The position numbers were made by a program, and so were the translations under genes. Under the pieces are notes generated by a model. It was not told the DNA's origin, did no database searches, and saw nothing but the letters and a program-made list of their open reading frames with translations. Of a stretch of DNA of 64,000 bases, positions 42,647 through 54,883 are shown in pieces. The stretch is from Breviolum minutum Mf 1.05b.01 (taxonomy: Eukaryota; Sar; Dinophyceae; Suessiales; Symbiodiniaceae), in the NCBI GenBank assembly GCA_000507305.1, contig DF239913.1, positions 62,001 to 126,000 on the forward strand, in the 5' to 3' direction. Each line of letters starts with the position of its first letter. Within the stretch, counting starts at the first letter, position 1.

Positions 42647-44229
42647 CTTCGTGGTACTGAACTTGGCACATCCTTAGTCCCCAATAAAACCCTGTGTAAC
42701 CCCATTAAAGGTTGTCGACGTTTCTCGTGTTTTGCCCAGGTCTTCCAGCTTCGGCATCATGGAGGTCATGGCCATAGCCATGACAGCATGGAACATCCAG
42801 GCAGCCGACGAATTTCCGGGAAGATCTGGGATTTTTTTAGCACACCTTTCTTTGGGGGGGGTTGAAACAAATATCTCCAATCTCTATAACAATGGCAGTC
42901 TTCAAGTTAAAATCTACAAGGAATGAAAACATAATATATTTATATATAATTACATATGAGTTGCAGAAATATAGCATATACATTTGGTCACAACACCTGC
43001 CTTACATTGGGTGTGATGTGATGGATCATGATGAGTAGTAAACATTTACGCGGACTTAGATTCGGCCAGAGTTTCACTCCCATATACCCTCAGATTTTGG
43101 AAATCTACCATTGACGCTTTGTGTGTCAAAAAACCACCTCTTCACTGTACACTTCACTAGGTGCTGGTTGCATCCCCACCACCCGACCAAAACAGGTTTC
43201 CTGATGCAATTTGACATCTCAGCATATCTTCCAGGGTGGGAAAATTCCACCAACTTGAAGAACTCCTACCAAACCCCCGAAGATTAACATAGAACCTGAA
43301 AATGATGATTTGGAAGATGACTTTTCTATTCCAGGGGTGTTAAACCTCAGGTTCCATGTTAATCTTCCAGGGGTGTATGTTTGTTGGAACTAAAGATTCC
43401 CCAAAAAAAAATGGTGGAGCAAAATGGGTGCGACTCCGACCCTTGGCCAACATGTTTTGGGGGGATGCAAAATCGAGGCATTTTTGTTGGCAGAGTTTCT
43501 GGATTGCACCCTGGGCAATTTGCCAGGCCATGGACGCCCATCAAAAAGCCATCCTATATTAATGCACTTAGGACCAGGCTGAATTGTTTATGACGTCCAA
43601 AATGGTACCCGATTTTTCCATGGGATTTCTTGACATCCAGAAATTTGGCTGAAAACAAAGTTTTCTTTCAAAATTATGGATGGTAAAACGGTAAAACTCT
43701 AAAAACCCTTTTGAGGCCCAAATCCAGAATTTGCTTGGATGAGTTCCTCCAGTAGTTGGCAGGAAAAAGACAGTAGGATTTTCCATTCGTTTTGACTTGA
43801 GGAAAGACATGAAGGGTGCCCAAAGGGAGAATGAAGGACCAGCGAAGTGGATTCGCGCTTTCAGGATTTTTAGGTGACAAGAATATGACTTTGGGTAGCG
43901 CATAGTTGAGCCTAGCGTGGTTTTGGAGCAAGGGAAAACTTCCAGAATGACGCTATTCCGCAAAATGAGAGACAGGTTAAAGAAAAAGCGATCTACTCAG
44001 ACAAGTACAGTCGTAGTGTGTGCGTGTGAGTGTGCTTGCGTGTGCATCTGTCAATTTTACAATACTTACATATATTCTTTAGATTTATATACACATATTT
44101 GTATTCTATATCATGAATGACTTGCATTCTCTTCGCAGTTTAAAACCAATAGAAGATAACCATTACGATTGTTGTTCTTGTTTGGCCAACTTGACGAGTC
44201 CAAGGGGGGTTCAATCGCGGCCGCTGCGC

Positions 44230-44380
44230 AGCACATGTTTTTGTTTCAGGTCACTTCGCTGAGCGTGAGAATCCGCTTTGGGCGCGACGAGCGCCTTGGC
44301 ATATAGCATTGGTTGAAACGCCAAAGAGTTTTTACGAATTGCTGGTTTTTCGAGACTACAGTACATACAGTACAGCCTAA
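44230..44380 (+). CDS. Coding-like segment, unknown
   Basis: After a TTTGTTTCAG acceptor-like site the frame reads HFAERENPLWARRAPWHIAL then VETPKSFYELLVFRDYSTYS to TAA near 44380. A second frame (VTSLSVRIRFGRDERLGI) is also open for part of it. It may be the exon upstream of the 44.5-45.2 kb region. Confidence 0.25.
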
Positions 44381-44510
44381 GCGCCAGAGTTGTTTGCATT
44401 GAACTAATTGAAATGATTTTAGTATTCCTGGTGACCTCAACAGAGGATGTGTGGACTTCATATTGTACTTTTGTTTTTGTTCCCGAATGATTTGTTGGGA
44501 CTGCATATCT

Positions 44511-45175
44511 AGGAAAACGTCACTATGGTACTCCTCCGAGAATGATGGAAACAAGTGAAATACTTCCGCTGAGCGGCGTTGCCGCTTCTCGCATTGAATG
44601 GCAGTTCTTTTGAAGCCGAATCTCCTGCACTTGCCCAACCAAACAACCGAGTCGCAATGGTCACTTTCTCATTGCTCGAGCGAAGACTTTCCGGGACATA
44701 CTGTAATTCTTGGCGCTCTCCGAAAGCATGGGCATATTCTGCTCACTGCAGTATGTGTAGAGCAGGAATATCAGAAGAAACGCATGCAGGAGGCAGGCCG
44801 CGTATCCTTGCCATTTTTCCAGCAACGTTTCATGGCCTATGCTTCAATCACAGATATGTCACCAACGCAGGAAACCTGGAGATCAAGGGTGTTGCCAGCA
44901 CGCATCTATACTTTGGGTGCTTACCTTTGATGAAAGAAAACCTGCTAAGCTGCTAACCAGTTGACATGGAGAATCTCCTTACTTTTTGCTACGATGGGTT
45001 TTATTCCCACAGATCTAAATTGGTGCAGGATTCTCTTTCATTAACTACTCACAGTTTTGTAACGGACCGCTTGTACGAAGAAGGGTTGAATAGCCACTAC
45101 TTGAATGGTGATCCCACTTGGGTTTGCAAGGCATTCAGAGATGGAATGCACTTACTTTGGAGACTGACTACCTAA
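44511..45175 (+). pseudogene. Coding-like region with overlapping open frames, unknown
   Basis: Three stretches look coding but do not share one frame: GKRHYGTPPRMMETSEILPL to a stop near 44594, then HTVILGALRKHGHILLTAVC and VEQEYQKKRMQEAGRV up to 44930, then YDGFYSHRSKLVQDSLSLTT and YLNGDPTWVCKAFRDGMHLL to 45175. Another frame is open across 44579-44956. Either exons with short introns or a decayed gene would fit. No family was recognised. Confidence 0.25.
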
Positions 45176-47778
45176 AATAACTGGCTCACTGAAGATCTAT
45201 TTCCTATTGAAACTCGTGATTTTTTGGTGCTAGCCATGGGGTTAAACTGTTATATTAATTTGGTTGTTCTCGTTCTGGCAACAGGTGTTACGCAGCACAA
45301 AATCACCCAAGTGGCATGTACAACCACTTCTATACAAGGTATAGTCCTTGCCTTCGTTGGGAGATTCTACCATCCCAAGCCCACCTTAACCCAGTCAAAA
45401 AGAAATGTACATACATGCTTTAGGGGTTCATGGTTGGACTTCTTGAAACACAAGAGAATCAGTGCCCACCACATATTGCCCTCTCCTTAAGAAATAGAAC
45501 CAACTTGAAGGTCTAAGAATTTGTGGCTGTAACCCGGGTTGAAGACAAAGTACCTTGGCAAACCGCAGAGCTAGTCCCTCATATACCTTTTATCTATATA
45601 CCCAAACAGTCACTTTTTTGGTTCTGAAAGGATTGAAATGCAACCCACTTGAAAAGGTTGTCAACTATTCGTCTTGAAAATCTAGAAGCTTAGGATCCAT
45701 TTTTGATATAAGCACCATTTTTTCTTACTCAATCCGCATCCCTCAGTTGCAAGCTGAGGACTGGCAGGAACGTGCCTTCACCGTGGGCATCGGAGGGCCA
45801 GTCGGCTCGGGCAAGAGCCTTGTCCACGAATGCCAGGGCAATGGAGAATCCGCTGGTTTCAATACCCTGGAAGTCCAACAACTATTTTTATAGGTTGGTT
45901 TCCGAAGCACAATTATTTCAGTAGGGGTTAATCATCACCCAAAAGGAACCACCATTTTTAAACTTCCATGCAGATGGAAAAACTAACTCTTCATTTAAAC
46001 GTTCATTTTGGCATTCAGTTTTAAGTGGAGTTTATCTCGTTTATCAGTGGGGCTACTTGAACTTGACCCAAAAAAAGAACCCTGCCCGGTGTTTCGCAAA
46101 GGGAGCGATTTGGCGGAAAACCAAAGAAAAGTATTCAGGAGGTAAGGACACATTTTGATAAGATACCAGCCAAGCAGTAACCTAACTGCAGTTAACTGGT
46201 GGCTAGTACAAGGTTAACTAGGTGTAAATTACAATAGTTTTGGGGGTTCCAGCCAGAAGGGGTCGTGAGATGCTTCCAACATACTCAGAAAGGAACATTA
46301 ATACCTCAGACCCTGAGGTAACCAGTTTATAAAAGACATGCCCAAGTTATATTTGGTTTTTGTTCAATGGTGTATTTTGCGTTGTTAAACTTCTTGGAGA
46401 AGTCGGACCATGGGACCGATCTTGGGAAACTCCGGCGACAAAAAGGATGGAATGAGGTTAGCTAAGTGTCATTTGGATGATGTTTTGGTTTGCTAAGTGG
46501 TTGGTAACTTGGATATGTTGCCACTTGATGATCACGCTATGGAAAACGTCTACTGAAATCTTCGCTTACCGCACCAAACTCACCTGACTGAACTCAGAAC
46601 CGCCTTGACCTTGAAGCTTTGCCGAGCATTACGGGACCAGTGACCCGCCGGGGAAGTTTTCCGTTGAAGCTTTGCGGTGTTGGAAGGTGCCGAAAGAAAA
46701 CGACAGGAAGAAAGTATCGGTTGCAACACCATTTTCAATGAGTTCGGGGGGTTAGATCCTTAACCACCCGAAGCTTTTTTAAAGGTTTTCTTTTTTTAAG
46801 AAACATAAAGGAAATTAAAGCAACATACAGAAAATTGAAATTAGAAGAAAAAAAACGCCCGCGGATTTGAACTCCCCAGGGTCAGACCCCCCCAACAGAT
46901 TCAATAAACCAGGATAGATATCAACAATTTTTGGCAAATTATAGCAACCTCATCCAAGGTCAACCCCAAATAGTGGAATCCGGGAATACCCCCGGGGTGA
47001 GCCCTTGCTTCAGGTTTGGGAAATGTTTGCCCAGAGCATATTGTGGATGGTGTTTTTGTTGGGCAGATTATTGATTATTTGTAATCCCGATTGCTTGCGA
47101 TTTTCATGATGCAGTTTTTCTTGAGAATATTTGTCAAACGGGGGGAACAACAACACACACCAGACATAGCAATCCCGAATTCCCTGCCGTTTTTCAAACA
47201 GGAAGCAAATATCTATAGAATGTGATTTTACCCGAGAGTAGAAAACCTGGAGAAGTTTAGGCCACCAGCCTTGGGTTGACAGAAGAATAACTCTTGGAAT
47301 TGGTGGGTTGGCTATTCTCTAACGTTTCCTAACGGGGACTTTTGGAAGTCGGTTCCACCTTCGTTAATTCATTGAAACAAGAAATTGAACCTTGGCATAG
47401 GCAATCCCTACCTGGGATGCAATCGTCACCACGTGGATGACTTTACATTTATCATTTTTCGGGGATACCTAGTAAGATCCGAGTAAGCTTTATTGCCCAC
47501 TGTTGGGTGAAACCCTGCGTTGATCCCAACGGAGACTACCAACATGACTCACAAATCCATTCTCAACTTTTAGTGGCTAAGGGGCCTAAGTTTCGCCTAG
47601 AAACAGTATCAAAATGAAACATGCACAGGAACAATCATGACATATCATGACCCATTCACCCTTTACAAGAGAAACGAGACAGGTACTCTGTGGCTGTCGT
47701 CACCAACGATATCTTCACGCGAGAAGATGCTGAGTTTCTGAACCGACCCTCTTTTCAAAAATTGTCAAATAGATGTGG
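45176..47778. other. Non-coding stretch
   Basis: No open frame beyond chance except 45224-45490 (88 codons, not convincing). A GC-rich patch near 45760-45840 may be a short exon (IGGPVGSGKSLVHECQGN in one frame), without clear boundaries. Confidence 0.35.
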
Positions 47779-47875
47779 GTGTTTCCAAAAATAGGGGTAC
47801 CGCAAAATGGATGGTTTATAATGGAAAACCCTATTAAAATGGATGATTTGGGGGTACCACTATTTTCGGAAACAT
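47779..47875. repeat. Hairpin repeat family C (GTTTCCAAAAATAGGGGTACC type)
   Basis: GTTTCCAAAAATAGGGGTAC at 47781 pairs with GGGGTACCACTATTTTCGGA at the other end, about 21 bp of inverted repeat in a ~97-bp unit. In translation it reads KIGVPQNGWFIMENPIKMDD, a string I recall from many Symbiodinium gene predictions, so this is an abundant clade-specific repeat. Confidence 0.75.
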
Positions 47876-48968
47876 ACATGTATAAACCTCAATGGGCCCA
47901 CAAAGCTCAAGGTTTAGTTCGATCAGGGACTCTTCCCAGTGATATCCTTCCAGGTTTGAGCCTTGTATGATATCCCTTCAGATGATGGTGTGGAAAAGGT
48001 AACTAAGGACTCCTTCAGGATAAGGTAGTTATTGCTTATCCACGTTAACATTTGGGTGTGCAAACTTTGCTTTGCTCACCCAATGGCTAAGCTTTAAACT
48101 TTGGGGATCTTTGGGGAATACATACTTGGTATGAAAACTACAGTTTCAACTGTTAGTTCATGGTCCGAATGCTTGAGTGGGAGAATATTTCAGCAAACAG
48201 GTTCCCTCAAAGGAAAACCTGACTCAAACTGGCCGAACAATTTGAGTTGGCTGACCCTAAGAATATGTACACGAAAGCTTGGCCTCCTGAACCATTGGGT
48301 TTGCAAGGGATGGCTCAACCACTACCTAGATAGCTTGAAACTCAAGTTTTTCACCTGGAAGGTTTTCACCATCCTCTAAAGCCTATAAGAACTCAAGCAT
48401 CCTCAGAAACTCGAACAAAATAAAGCCCTGAAGTTTATACAAGCAAAGCTGCTGGAAAATTCAGGTTTGGAACTGCATTACGATCCTATCTTTCGGGTTT
48501 TCTTTTGGAAATGTTCTTTTGGGTTCTTTTGGTCGCAGCCGGCAGGTGGTTTGGTGAATAAATTGGTGAGTTGGTAGATTCGGTTTTTTAATGATTTTTG
48601 TGTTTTTGAGTTGGTGAGTTGGGGATGATGAAACTTTTCCTAGGTGATTTTGTTTCAATGAGGGGTTTTTGTCATTTTTGCGTATTCTTAGCTACCGAAA
48701 CTGGGGGGTTCATGATTCATACATTTTGATGGTAGTGATTGTTCAGATGGGTTGAAACCACTACGGTCGTTTCTTTTTCGCTGGACTGTTCCAGTTCACT
48801 CAGACATACCCCGCCAGTTGGGTAGGAGTTGGGCCATTTTGATCGAAAAATCTATGGCCTCATAATACGCTGGTTTTATCTGAAGGCCCGGCTATCCCAA
48901 ATGAATCTTTGAGCTTCGAAATTATAGGGCCGCTAGGGTCTAATCTCCCATGCTTTGCTTATACAAGA

Positions 48969-49055
48969 GGGGATGGTCATCAAGCCAAAAGTAGGGATTT
49001 AGTTTGTATATACCCATTATAAGGATTCCCTGTGAAGGGTTAGATGACCATCCCC
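48969..49055. repeat. Inverted repeat pair, 87 bp
   Basis: GGGGATGGTCATC (48969-48981) and GATGACCATCCCC (49043-49055) are a perfect 13-bp inverted repeat around an AT-rich centre. Only one copy was seen in the window. Confidence 0.6.
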
Positions 49056-49455
49056 AATTTGCCGGTAGCATTCTGGAAAAACGGTTCCCACGTCAACTCT
49101 TGCCTTGGGGAATGTAGCATTAAAATCCAGGGGTGTAAGGTGGAAGCTATGAAAAAATAAGATAATCATATTATATAATATATAATGTGTGTTTTATAAT
49201 TGTCCTCTATAGTTACTATTAGAAAATAGGTGATAACAGTACATGATAGATAATAATTATAGATTCGAGAATTCGAGACACCCAACTTCTGAACAAATCA
49301 ACATCTCTCACTTCTTCCCCTTTTATGAAAGGATGAAATGTTCCAAGGCAATGGTGCTCTGGAGAGTGATCGGATCAAGGCAGTGGAAACGGGAGGTTGT
49401 CCACATGCAGCTATTCGTTCCTTGGCTGTTGGCTGCTGCTCCCGACCCAAAATCA

Positions 49456-49567
49456 GGGGAATGTAAGGGTACACCCCCAATCACCATGATCCCCTTTATT
49501 GTCCCTTAATAAGGCCTCACTTATTTCCTGGGGGAATTGGCGTTAGGGGGGCACCCTTAGATTCGCA
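49456..49567. repeat. Hairpin repeat family B copy
   Basis: GGGGAATGTAAGGGTACACC at the left pairs with GGGGGGCACCCTTAGATTCG at the right. The interior TTGTCCCTTAATAAGGCCTC is also found in the 4.5-kb copy. Confidence 0.7.
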
Positions 49568-50776
49568 TGAACAAAAATGAAGCTTTGGAAGATGATCTTC
49601 CTTTCCAACAACAGATTTCAGGTTCCAGCTGTTAGTATTTTGGAGCATGCAATTACAAAAAGTAACAAGCCGGACCATCAGATATGGGCGGATTCTTTCT
49701 CCCTTTTTCAACTTATATAAGAATTGGACGCATATTTGAATGTTGATTTGAAAGTGATGTACCTTCAGACAGGTGGTCATGTTTAGCTTCCATGTCATTA
49801 CACCTCAAAGGATCAAACATGTGTGGGAAAATTCTGTGGTTTCCCCTTGATAGTGCATTGCTTGGTGTGGTACTATTGAATGGCTTTTCATGTGCCGTTT
49901 TTTCGGTGCATGAGTCCATGGCCCTTTCTTTTCCTGAGGTGAGGATATCAGTTCCAATTTGGCAGCCTGCGAAGCCTTAACAGAACACCATCCTGGGGTG
50001 CAGCTCATCATTTGCGACACTTGCCGCATGTTTGTGTTGAATTTTCACCTGGAATGCCAGGTTGGCAGCGGACAAAATCTCCGCAATTTCCTGGATTCCT
50101 GGGAATTTCTGGCCTTTGGCGCGTACATGGAAGGATTCACTTCTAAATGGTTGGTTGATATCAATACTGGTTGCTACTTGGCAAATGTTTTTGGAATTCC
50201 CCTTAGGGATTGGAACTTGGCAAATCTTTGGAATTCCCCTGACAGATTGGAAACTCCTTTTGAGCTGATCATGGGTTTTACCTTTGGACACCGTGTCATG
50301 GGTCTTGTCAATGGAACGGTTCATATACCCATAGTTGCTTGTTGCCGTTGGTGGCAGAATATCTTTACTGGAACCTTTCCAGTCCCACTCTGTTGCATAT
50401 CAGTTCTATATCATTTCTAACTTAATATTGGTTACACAAATTCTGATGCTAGGAGCAGCTCGCACCTGCCACATTGCGCCATTGATATCTCCATGAAAAG
50501 ATTAGCAAAAAAATGTTTTGTACATTTTACTCATGTGTTTCATGCATCACTTCCTTTTTACATACCCTCCCTGAAACGAACAGCTAAAATCCCTTGAAAT
50601 CAACGGTTGGAAGATGAAATTTTGGGATGGCCTAGTTCAGGGGCGTTCGCTGTTAGCATTTGCTGGGAGCGGGCCCCAAAGTCCAAGAGGATTTTGGGAG
50701 GAATCATCCTGCACCACCCAGCATTTGACTCGCTATAAAGGATCGGATGCATGTAATTTTGACTGTTTTGTTTCCT

Positions 50777-50782
50777 TTTCTT

Positions 50783-50816
<34 letters not shown>

Positions 50817-50850
50817 CATCTATCTATATCTGTCTATCTACCTACATGTA
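50777..50850. repeat. TCTA tetranucleotide microsatellite
   Basis: About ten TCTA units followed by degenerate TCTG/CCTA copies. Confidence 0.95.
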
Positions 50851-52288
50851 TATTTGTACGTAGGTTGTTTTATTTGTATACACATGTACAAATACACACC
50901 TCATACACATTTAAATATGAATTTAGGTTTTTATAGGCCCTCGGTTTCATCTTCAAAGAACTGTTCCAACTTGGGAGCTCCCGATCATTCGCTTGAAATA
51001 GAAGTGGCTGTTTCGGCCGGGGAACCACATAACTTGGATAACTTGGATTCGGGTGATTACTTATTACTTTCTGGACCATGAAATCACTTGGTTTTTTTGT
51101 TCTGCCATTGAAATTTCGAAACTCTATGAGTTAGTTGCCCGTGGCGTAAAAATCCAGCCTTTGAGTTGTTGGATTGTATGTGTTTCCTTATGGTAAATCT
51201 CCACTCAATTTGAGGAATCACCTGATGGGGTGTTTGAGGTGGAACTTGATGAGGTAACTGTGGAAGGGGAGAGGTTGGCATCTTGGTGACCCAAAGTTCA
51301 TGGTTTTACTGCACCTTATGATGTTTTTTTAAGAATATCTATAACGTGTATATACTTCAACTCAGATACAAAACATGATTCCCAATTGAAACTATTTTTT
51401 TCAAAAGAGGTATTTGAGAGTCAAATGACTTGCTCTGTCCAATTTGGGCCTTTGCCTTGGCATTGGGATGTTTCCATCATTGGGGTTATTGGCGCCACCT
51501 TACCTTTCCTTAACATAACATAGCTTCTGAACATAGGCCTGAACAACATGCTAAACCTCGTCCACATGATGCGCTGCTCATCCACCATGCCATCTGTCCG
51601 CCTTGGTGCTGTACCAATGGCAACCTTCCGTTAAATCCCGGCTCCCAGAAGTCCCACAAGAAGAGCCGATCATTTTGACAGACAAAGGATGCCCGTTTCC
51701 CTTGAACAGAAAGCTGCTGGTGAAAAAACATCTTAGATAGAAGTCAGTACTAGAAATCAAGAAGGTGCTGGCCGCTTGCCACACTGAATTTTTTTCAGAC
51801 CATTTTTCAGTGGTTTGGTTTTTACTGGGTAAAGTCGCTGGTTTCTCAGGAGAGCGGTGGTGACAACTTGGCTGCCAACTTCTCTCGCGAATTGGCGGAT
51901 TATACCATCTACGCTCCTTGATTCGGTGGGCCCCAACCGATTAATGATAGGAGAGTTTGCAGGTTCTGTTGCTCATTGTGGTGATTTCTTACCAAGCTGC
52001 AGGAATGAATCTGGTGAGTTGTGTTAACTTACAGTAAGCGGACATCTATTTACCATGATCCGGCAAAGGAATTACAATAATGGCCAGTTCCACACGCTTA
52101 CTTTGCAGTTCCTATGTTACTACCCAGTGACATAGGATACAGGGGATTGTTTCATGAGCCATGAATGCAGCACCCTGTCATGAAACTACCGAATTGAATC
52201 CATTTCTTTGTTACTAAGCAAGCCCCTTAGTGGTTCCCTATGGTTCCCTATTCACTTTAGGCATCATCTATGTTCAGCTTTCATCAAA

Positions 52289-52328
52289 GGTGGTGGTGTT
52301 TTTGGTCGGAAAACCCACCACCTTTCTT
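52289..52328. repeat. Short perfect-type hairpin with family A ends
   Basis: AAAGGTGGTGGTGTTTTT and AAAACCCACCACCTTT form a near-perfect stem around GGTCGG. It looks like the two ends of family A with the middle deleted. It lies ~25 bp before an exon candidate. Confidence 0.6.
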
Positions 52329-52352
52329 GCCACCTTTCCCCAGAAAACCCCT

Positions 52353-52489
52353 TGAGGTCATCGACGTGGCAGGTGGAGATAAGGTTCCACGTAAAGGTGG
52401 ACCAGGTGGACAGCGATGGTTGGAGCGATGGAAGTCGGTGGGTTTTAAACGTTCACCTCTTCACCATTTTCCATGGGCATATGGGCATG
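52353..52489 (+). CDS. Exon candidate of unknown function
   Basis: After acceptor TTTCCCCAG the frame reads KPLEVIDVAGGDKVPRKGG, then PGGQRWLERWKSVGFKRSPL and HHFPWAYGH, with a donor GTGAAT at 52490. The enclosing open frame runs 52270-52632 (120 codons). The residues are strongly coding-like and GC is raised. The C-terminal pattern of a Trp/Arg helix followed by GF and a strand resembles methyltransferase ends, but no motif I is visible. A hairpin repeat (52289-52328) lies just upstream in the presumed intron. Confidence 0.35.
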
Positions 52490-53966
52490 GTGAATACATG
52501 TTGGTTTCCAACCATCAAAGATACGTAGTTCCAAAAGGTGATAAAGATCCGAATCAAAAAAAAACTGCTGGGAATTTTGTGGGAAAGATTGGAAGTTGGG
52601 TTTGTGATGGTTTGTATGTAAGTTGCAGATGATTCCTCCTTTGGCAGTGATGATGGTGTCAAAGATTTTTCGGGCCACCAAACCTTGGGATGTTCTCCAT
52701 TTTCAAGGGCTATTCGCTGTTAGTTTCAGGGATGGTCAAATTTGGGTTTAAACTTAAACCAACTAAACCAAGCACCTAGCATACGGTTGATGGTACCAAC
52801 TTCAGGTGGCACCACCATTTGGAAGTCCAGTGAGTTGACCAATTTTGATGACAATCAAAATTCCTGGGAGGACTGAAGAGAATCCCTTTGGCGGTTGTGG
52901 TATGCTCAAATTGTTTGAGAATGGACAAGCATGTTTTACAGGCTGAATGGTTAAGAGGCTGAATGCTAATGTTTCACGAGCCACACATGTTAAAGGTCCT
53001 GAATTGCTTAGCTATGTTGTGCCGGGTTGTTGTGCGCAACCCTGAGAAAACTACGGGATTTTCCGTCATTTAGAATACCGTCTCTGTAAAGTGGTGTAAT
53101 TCCAGGTTTAAAGTGGACGTTTTGAGGGCAATAAACCAAGAAGCCATGACAGGCACGTAGTCAAAGGATATTACTTCCGAATACTTCCACTACAGTACAT
53201 AGATCAAAACAAAATTGGATCTAAAGGATACCTTGGGATTCGAAATCCCAGGATGCCTGTCACAACCAGGATCCTGAGATCTGTCTCAGGGATCCATTTA
53301 GTTAAGCAACTTCACTTCCCACGTTTCGCATCCTGGGAGGGTTGGGTTTCACATCCCAAAGGATACGAAGTCGCGCAGTTCACCCAATTTCAGGTGGTTT
53401 AGGGATGAATGTGCGTGAAATTTCACAGGTTTTTCAGGACGGTTTCCCTAAGGAGTTGATTGCTTTGGGATGGACTCCGCATTCAAAATATGTACAGTAC
53501 TAAAAGAAGGAGGGTATTGAACACCACTGTCATCCTACACCCTTCATTGAATCAATCTTTGGAAGGGGTACATGAGGAAAGGGTATGATGAACAGACAAG
53601 ATTTTGACCAGACTCAACCACGGGTTTTCCCGGTTGATGAGATGATGAAATCTTGGCAAACAAATTGCCATTACCAAACCACCGGTTCCCTCATGACGAA
53701 CAAATTTTGGTTATTTTTTAGTAAGGGAACCGGACTCCAAAATATGGCCTCAAAAAAATTGGGTTCGGTGAATTGGTATGCAGTTTGCTACCAGATGAAG
53801 TTGGACGACGGAAATGGCAAAAATCTGGTTGGAAGTGACCGCGGGCCAAAAATCTGGTTGGATCCCGTAAGGAATCAATGAAGTTCAACGAGGATTTTAT
53901 TTGGAATATGACTTAATTCATTAAGCACGGCTTCAATGATTATTAATGGCTTGATGGAGTACCTGG

Positions 53967-54055
53967 GTGGGTGGCAGGGTGGTTTCAATTCTTCTTATTT
54001 TCACCCTTATTTTGGGGAAGATTACCTAGTTGACAAATATTTTCAGACAAGCTGC
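53967..54055. repeat. Hairpin repeat family A fragment
   Basis: Left half: GGGTGGCAGGGTGGTTTCAA, TTCACCCTTATTTTGGGGAA and GATTACC. The right end is missing or diverged. Confidence 0.45.
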
Positions 54056-54649
54056 TCTTTTTATATAATCTGAAATGATTCGACCCTCCATTCTTTTCTG
54101 AGATTTGCAGGCATCACACAGTCGGACCTGTTGATCATCAACAAGGTGCCATAGTTTTTTTGGAGGACAATTTCATATCCTTGTTTCTAGAGGCAACCCT
54201 AAATGATCATTAACCAATGGTTAATTTGCTATTACATTAAGGGGTGGAACCCCCAGGGTTTTTTTGGGGGGGTCCCTGCCTTTGATAGACTTTTTGCCGC
54301 TTGCCGTTGGGGGAGTCTTGCCGCTGTGGGATCATCCCAGTGAATTTGAAGAGGTGAAAGGAAACTAACATCGAAGATACACCCATTGTCCACTGAACCA
54401 TGATTATGGGAAGGTGCCATAAAGCTTGATTTAAAAAGATGCTGCAAAAAAGGAACATCAGACTCGACAAGATTTGGCCGGAAAAATGGTCAGGTGTCAG
54501 TCTTCAACTGACTGTCGGTTGAATCTATGACCTTGCTTTTTCCTTTTTTTCCTTAATTGCCACTATTTGTATCTATTTGTTGGGAACGCAAAGCAAGTTT
54601 CAACAAACAAACGCAATCGAAGTTTGCAGGGATCATGAAATGACCCAGA

Positions 54650-54883
54650 ATGGAAGGAGACGAAATCATGCAACTCTGTGGCACTGTCGAGGTGATTCTT
54701 GGTGATAAAAATCATTGGTCCCAAGGGGTCGTTGGAGCCATTGGAATCCATTGGACATGTTGGTGTCTTGAAGCACCTAGCCATCTACCTTTCAACTGTG
54801 TAAGCCAGTTGGCTGGATATCTGAACCATCCATTCACAGTGGCACTCTTAGCAGGTCGACCTGGCTCCTGCAGTGGGTGCTGA
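54650..54883 (+). CDS. 77-codon open frame, unknown
   Basis: Reads EGDEIMQLCGTVEVILGDKN, HWSQGVVGAIGIHWTCWCLE and ends Cys/Gly-rich. A GTGATT donor-like site follows CTGTCGAG early in it, so only the first part may be exonic. Confidence 0.18.
   Translation: MEGDEIMQLCGTVEVILGDKNHWSQGVVGAIGIHWTCWCLEAPSHLPFNCVSQLAGYLNHPFTVALLAGRPGSCSGC

Larger units (their letters stand above)
41013..44200. other. Mostly non-coding, one GC island
   Basis: A GC-rich island at ~41395-41520 follows CGCCGTTTCAG and is open in several frames on both strands. It may be an exon, but the frame cannot be chosen. The rest is AT-rich with a family A copy. Confidence 0.35.

Noticed and set aside
44017-44110. GTGTGCGTGTGAGTGTGC tract followed by TATA-rich sequence as a promoter
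   Set aside because: Simple-sequence tract; dinoflagellate promoters generally lack a classical TATA box and no gene start follows.
47773-47970. 65-codon open frame starting MWVFPKIGVPQNGW
   Set aside because: It is the family C hairpin repeat read through in one frame, not a gene.
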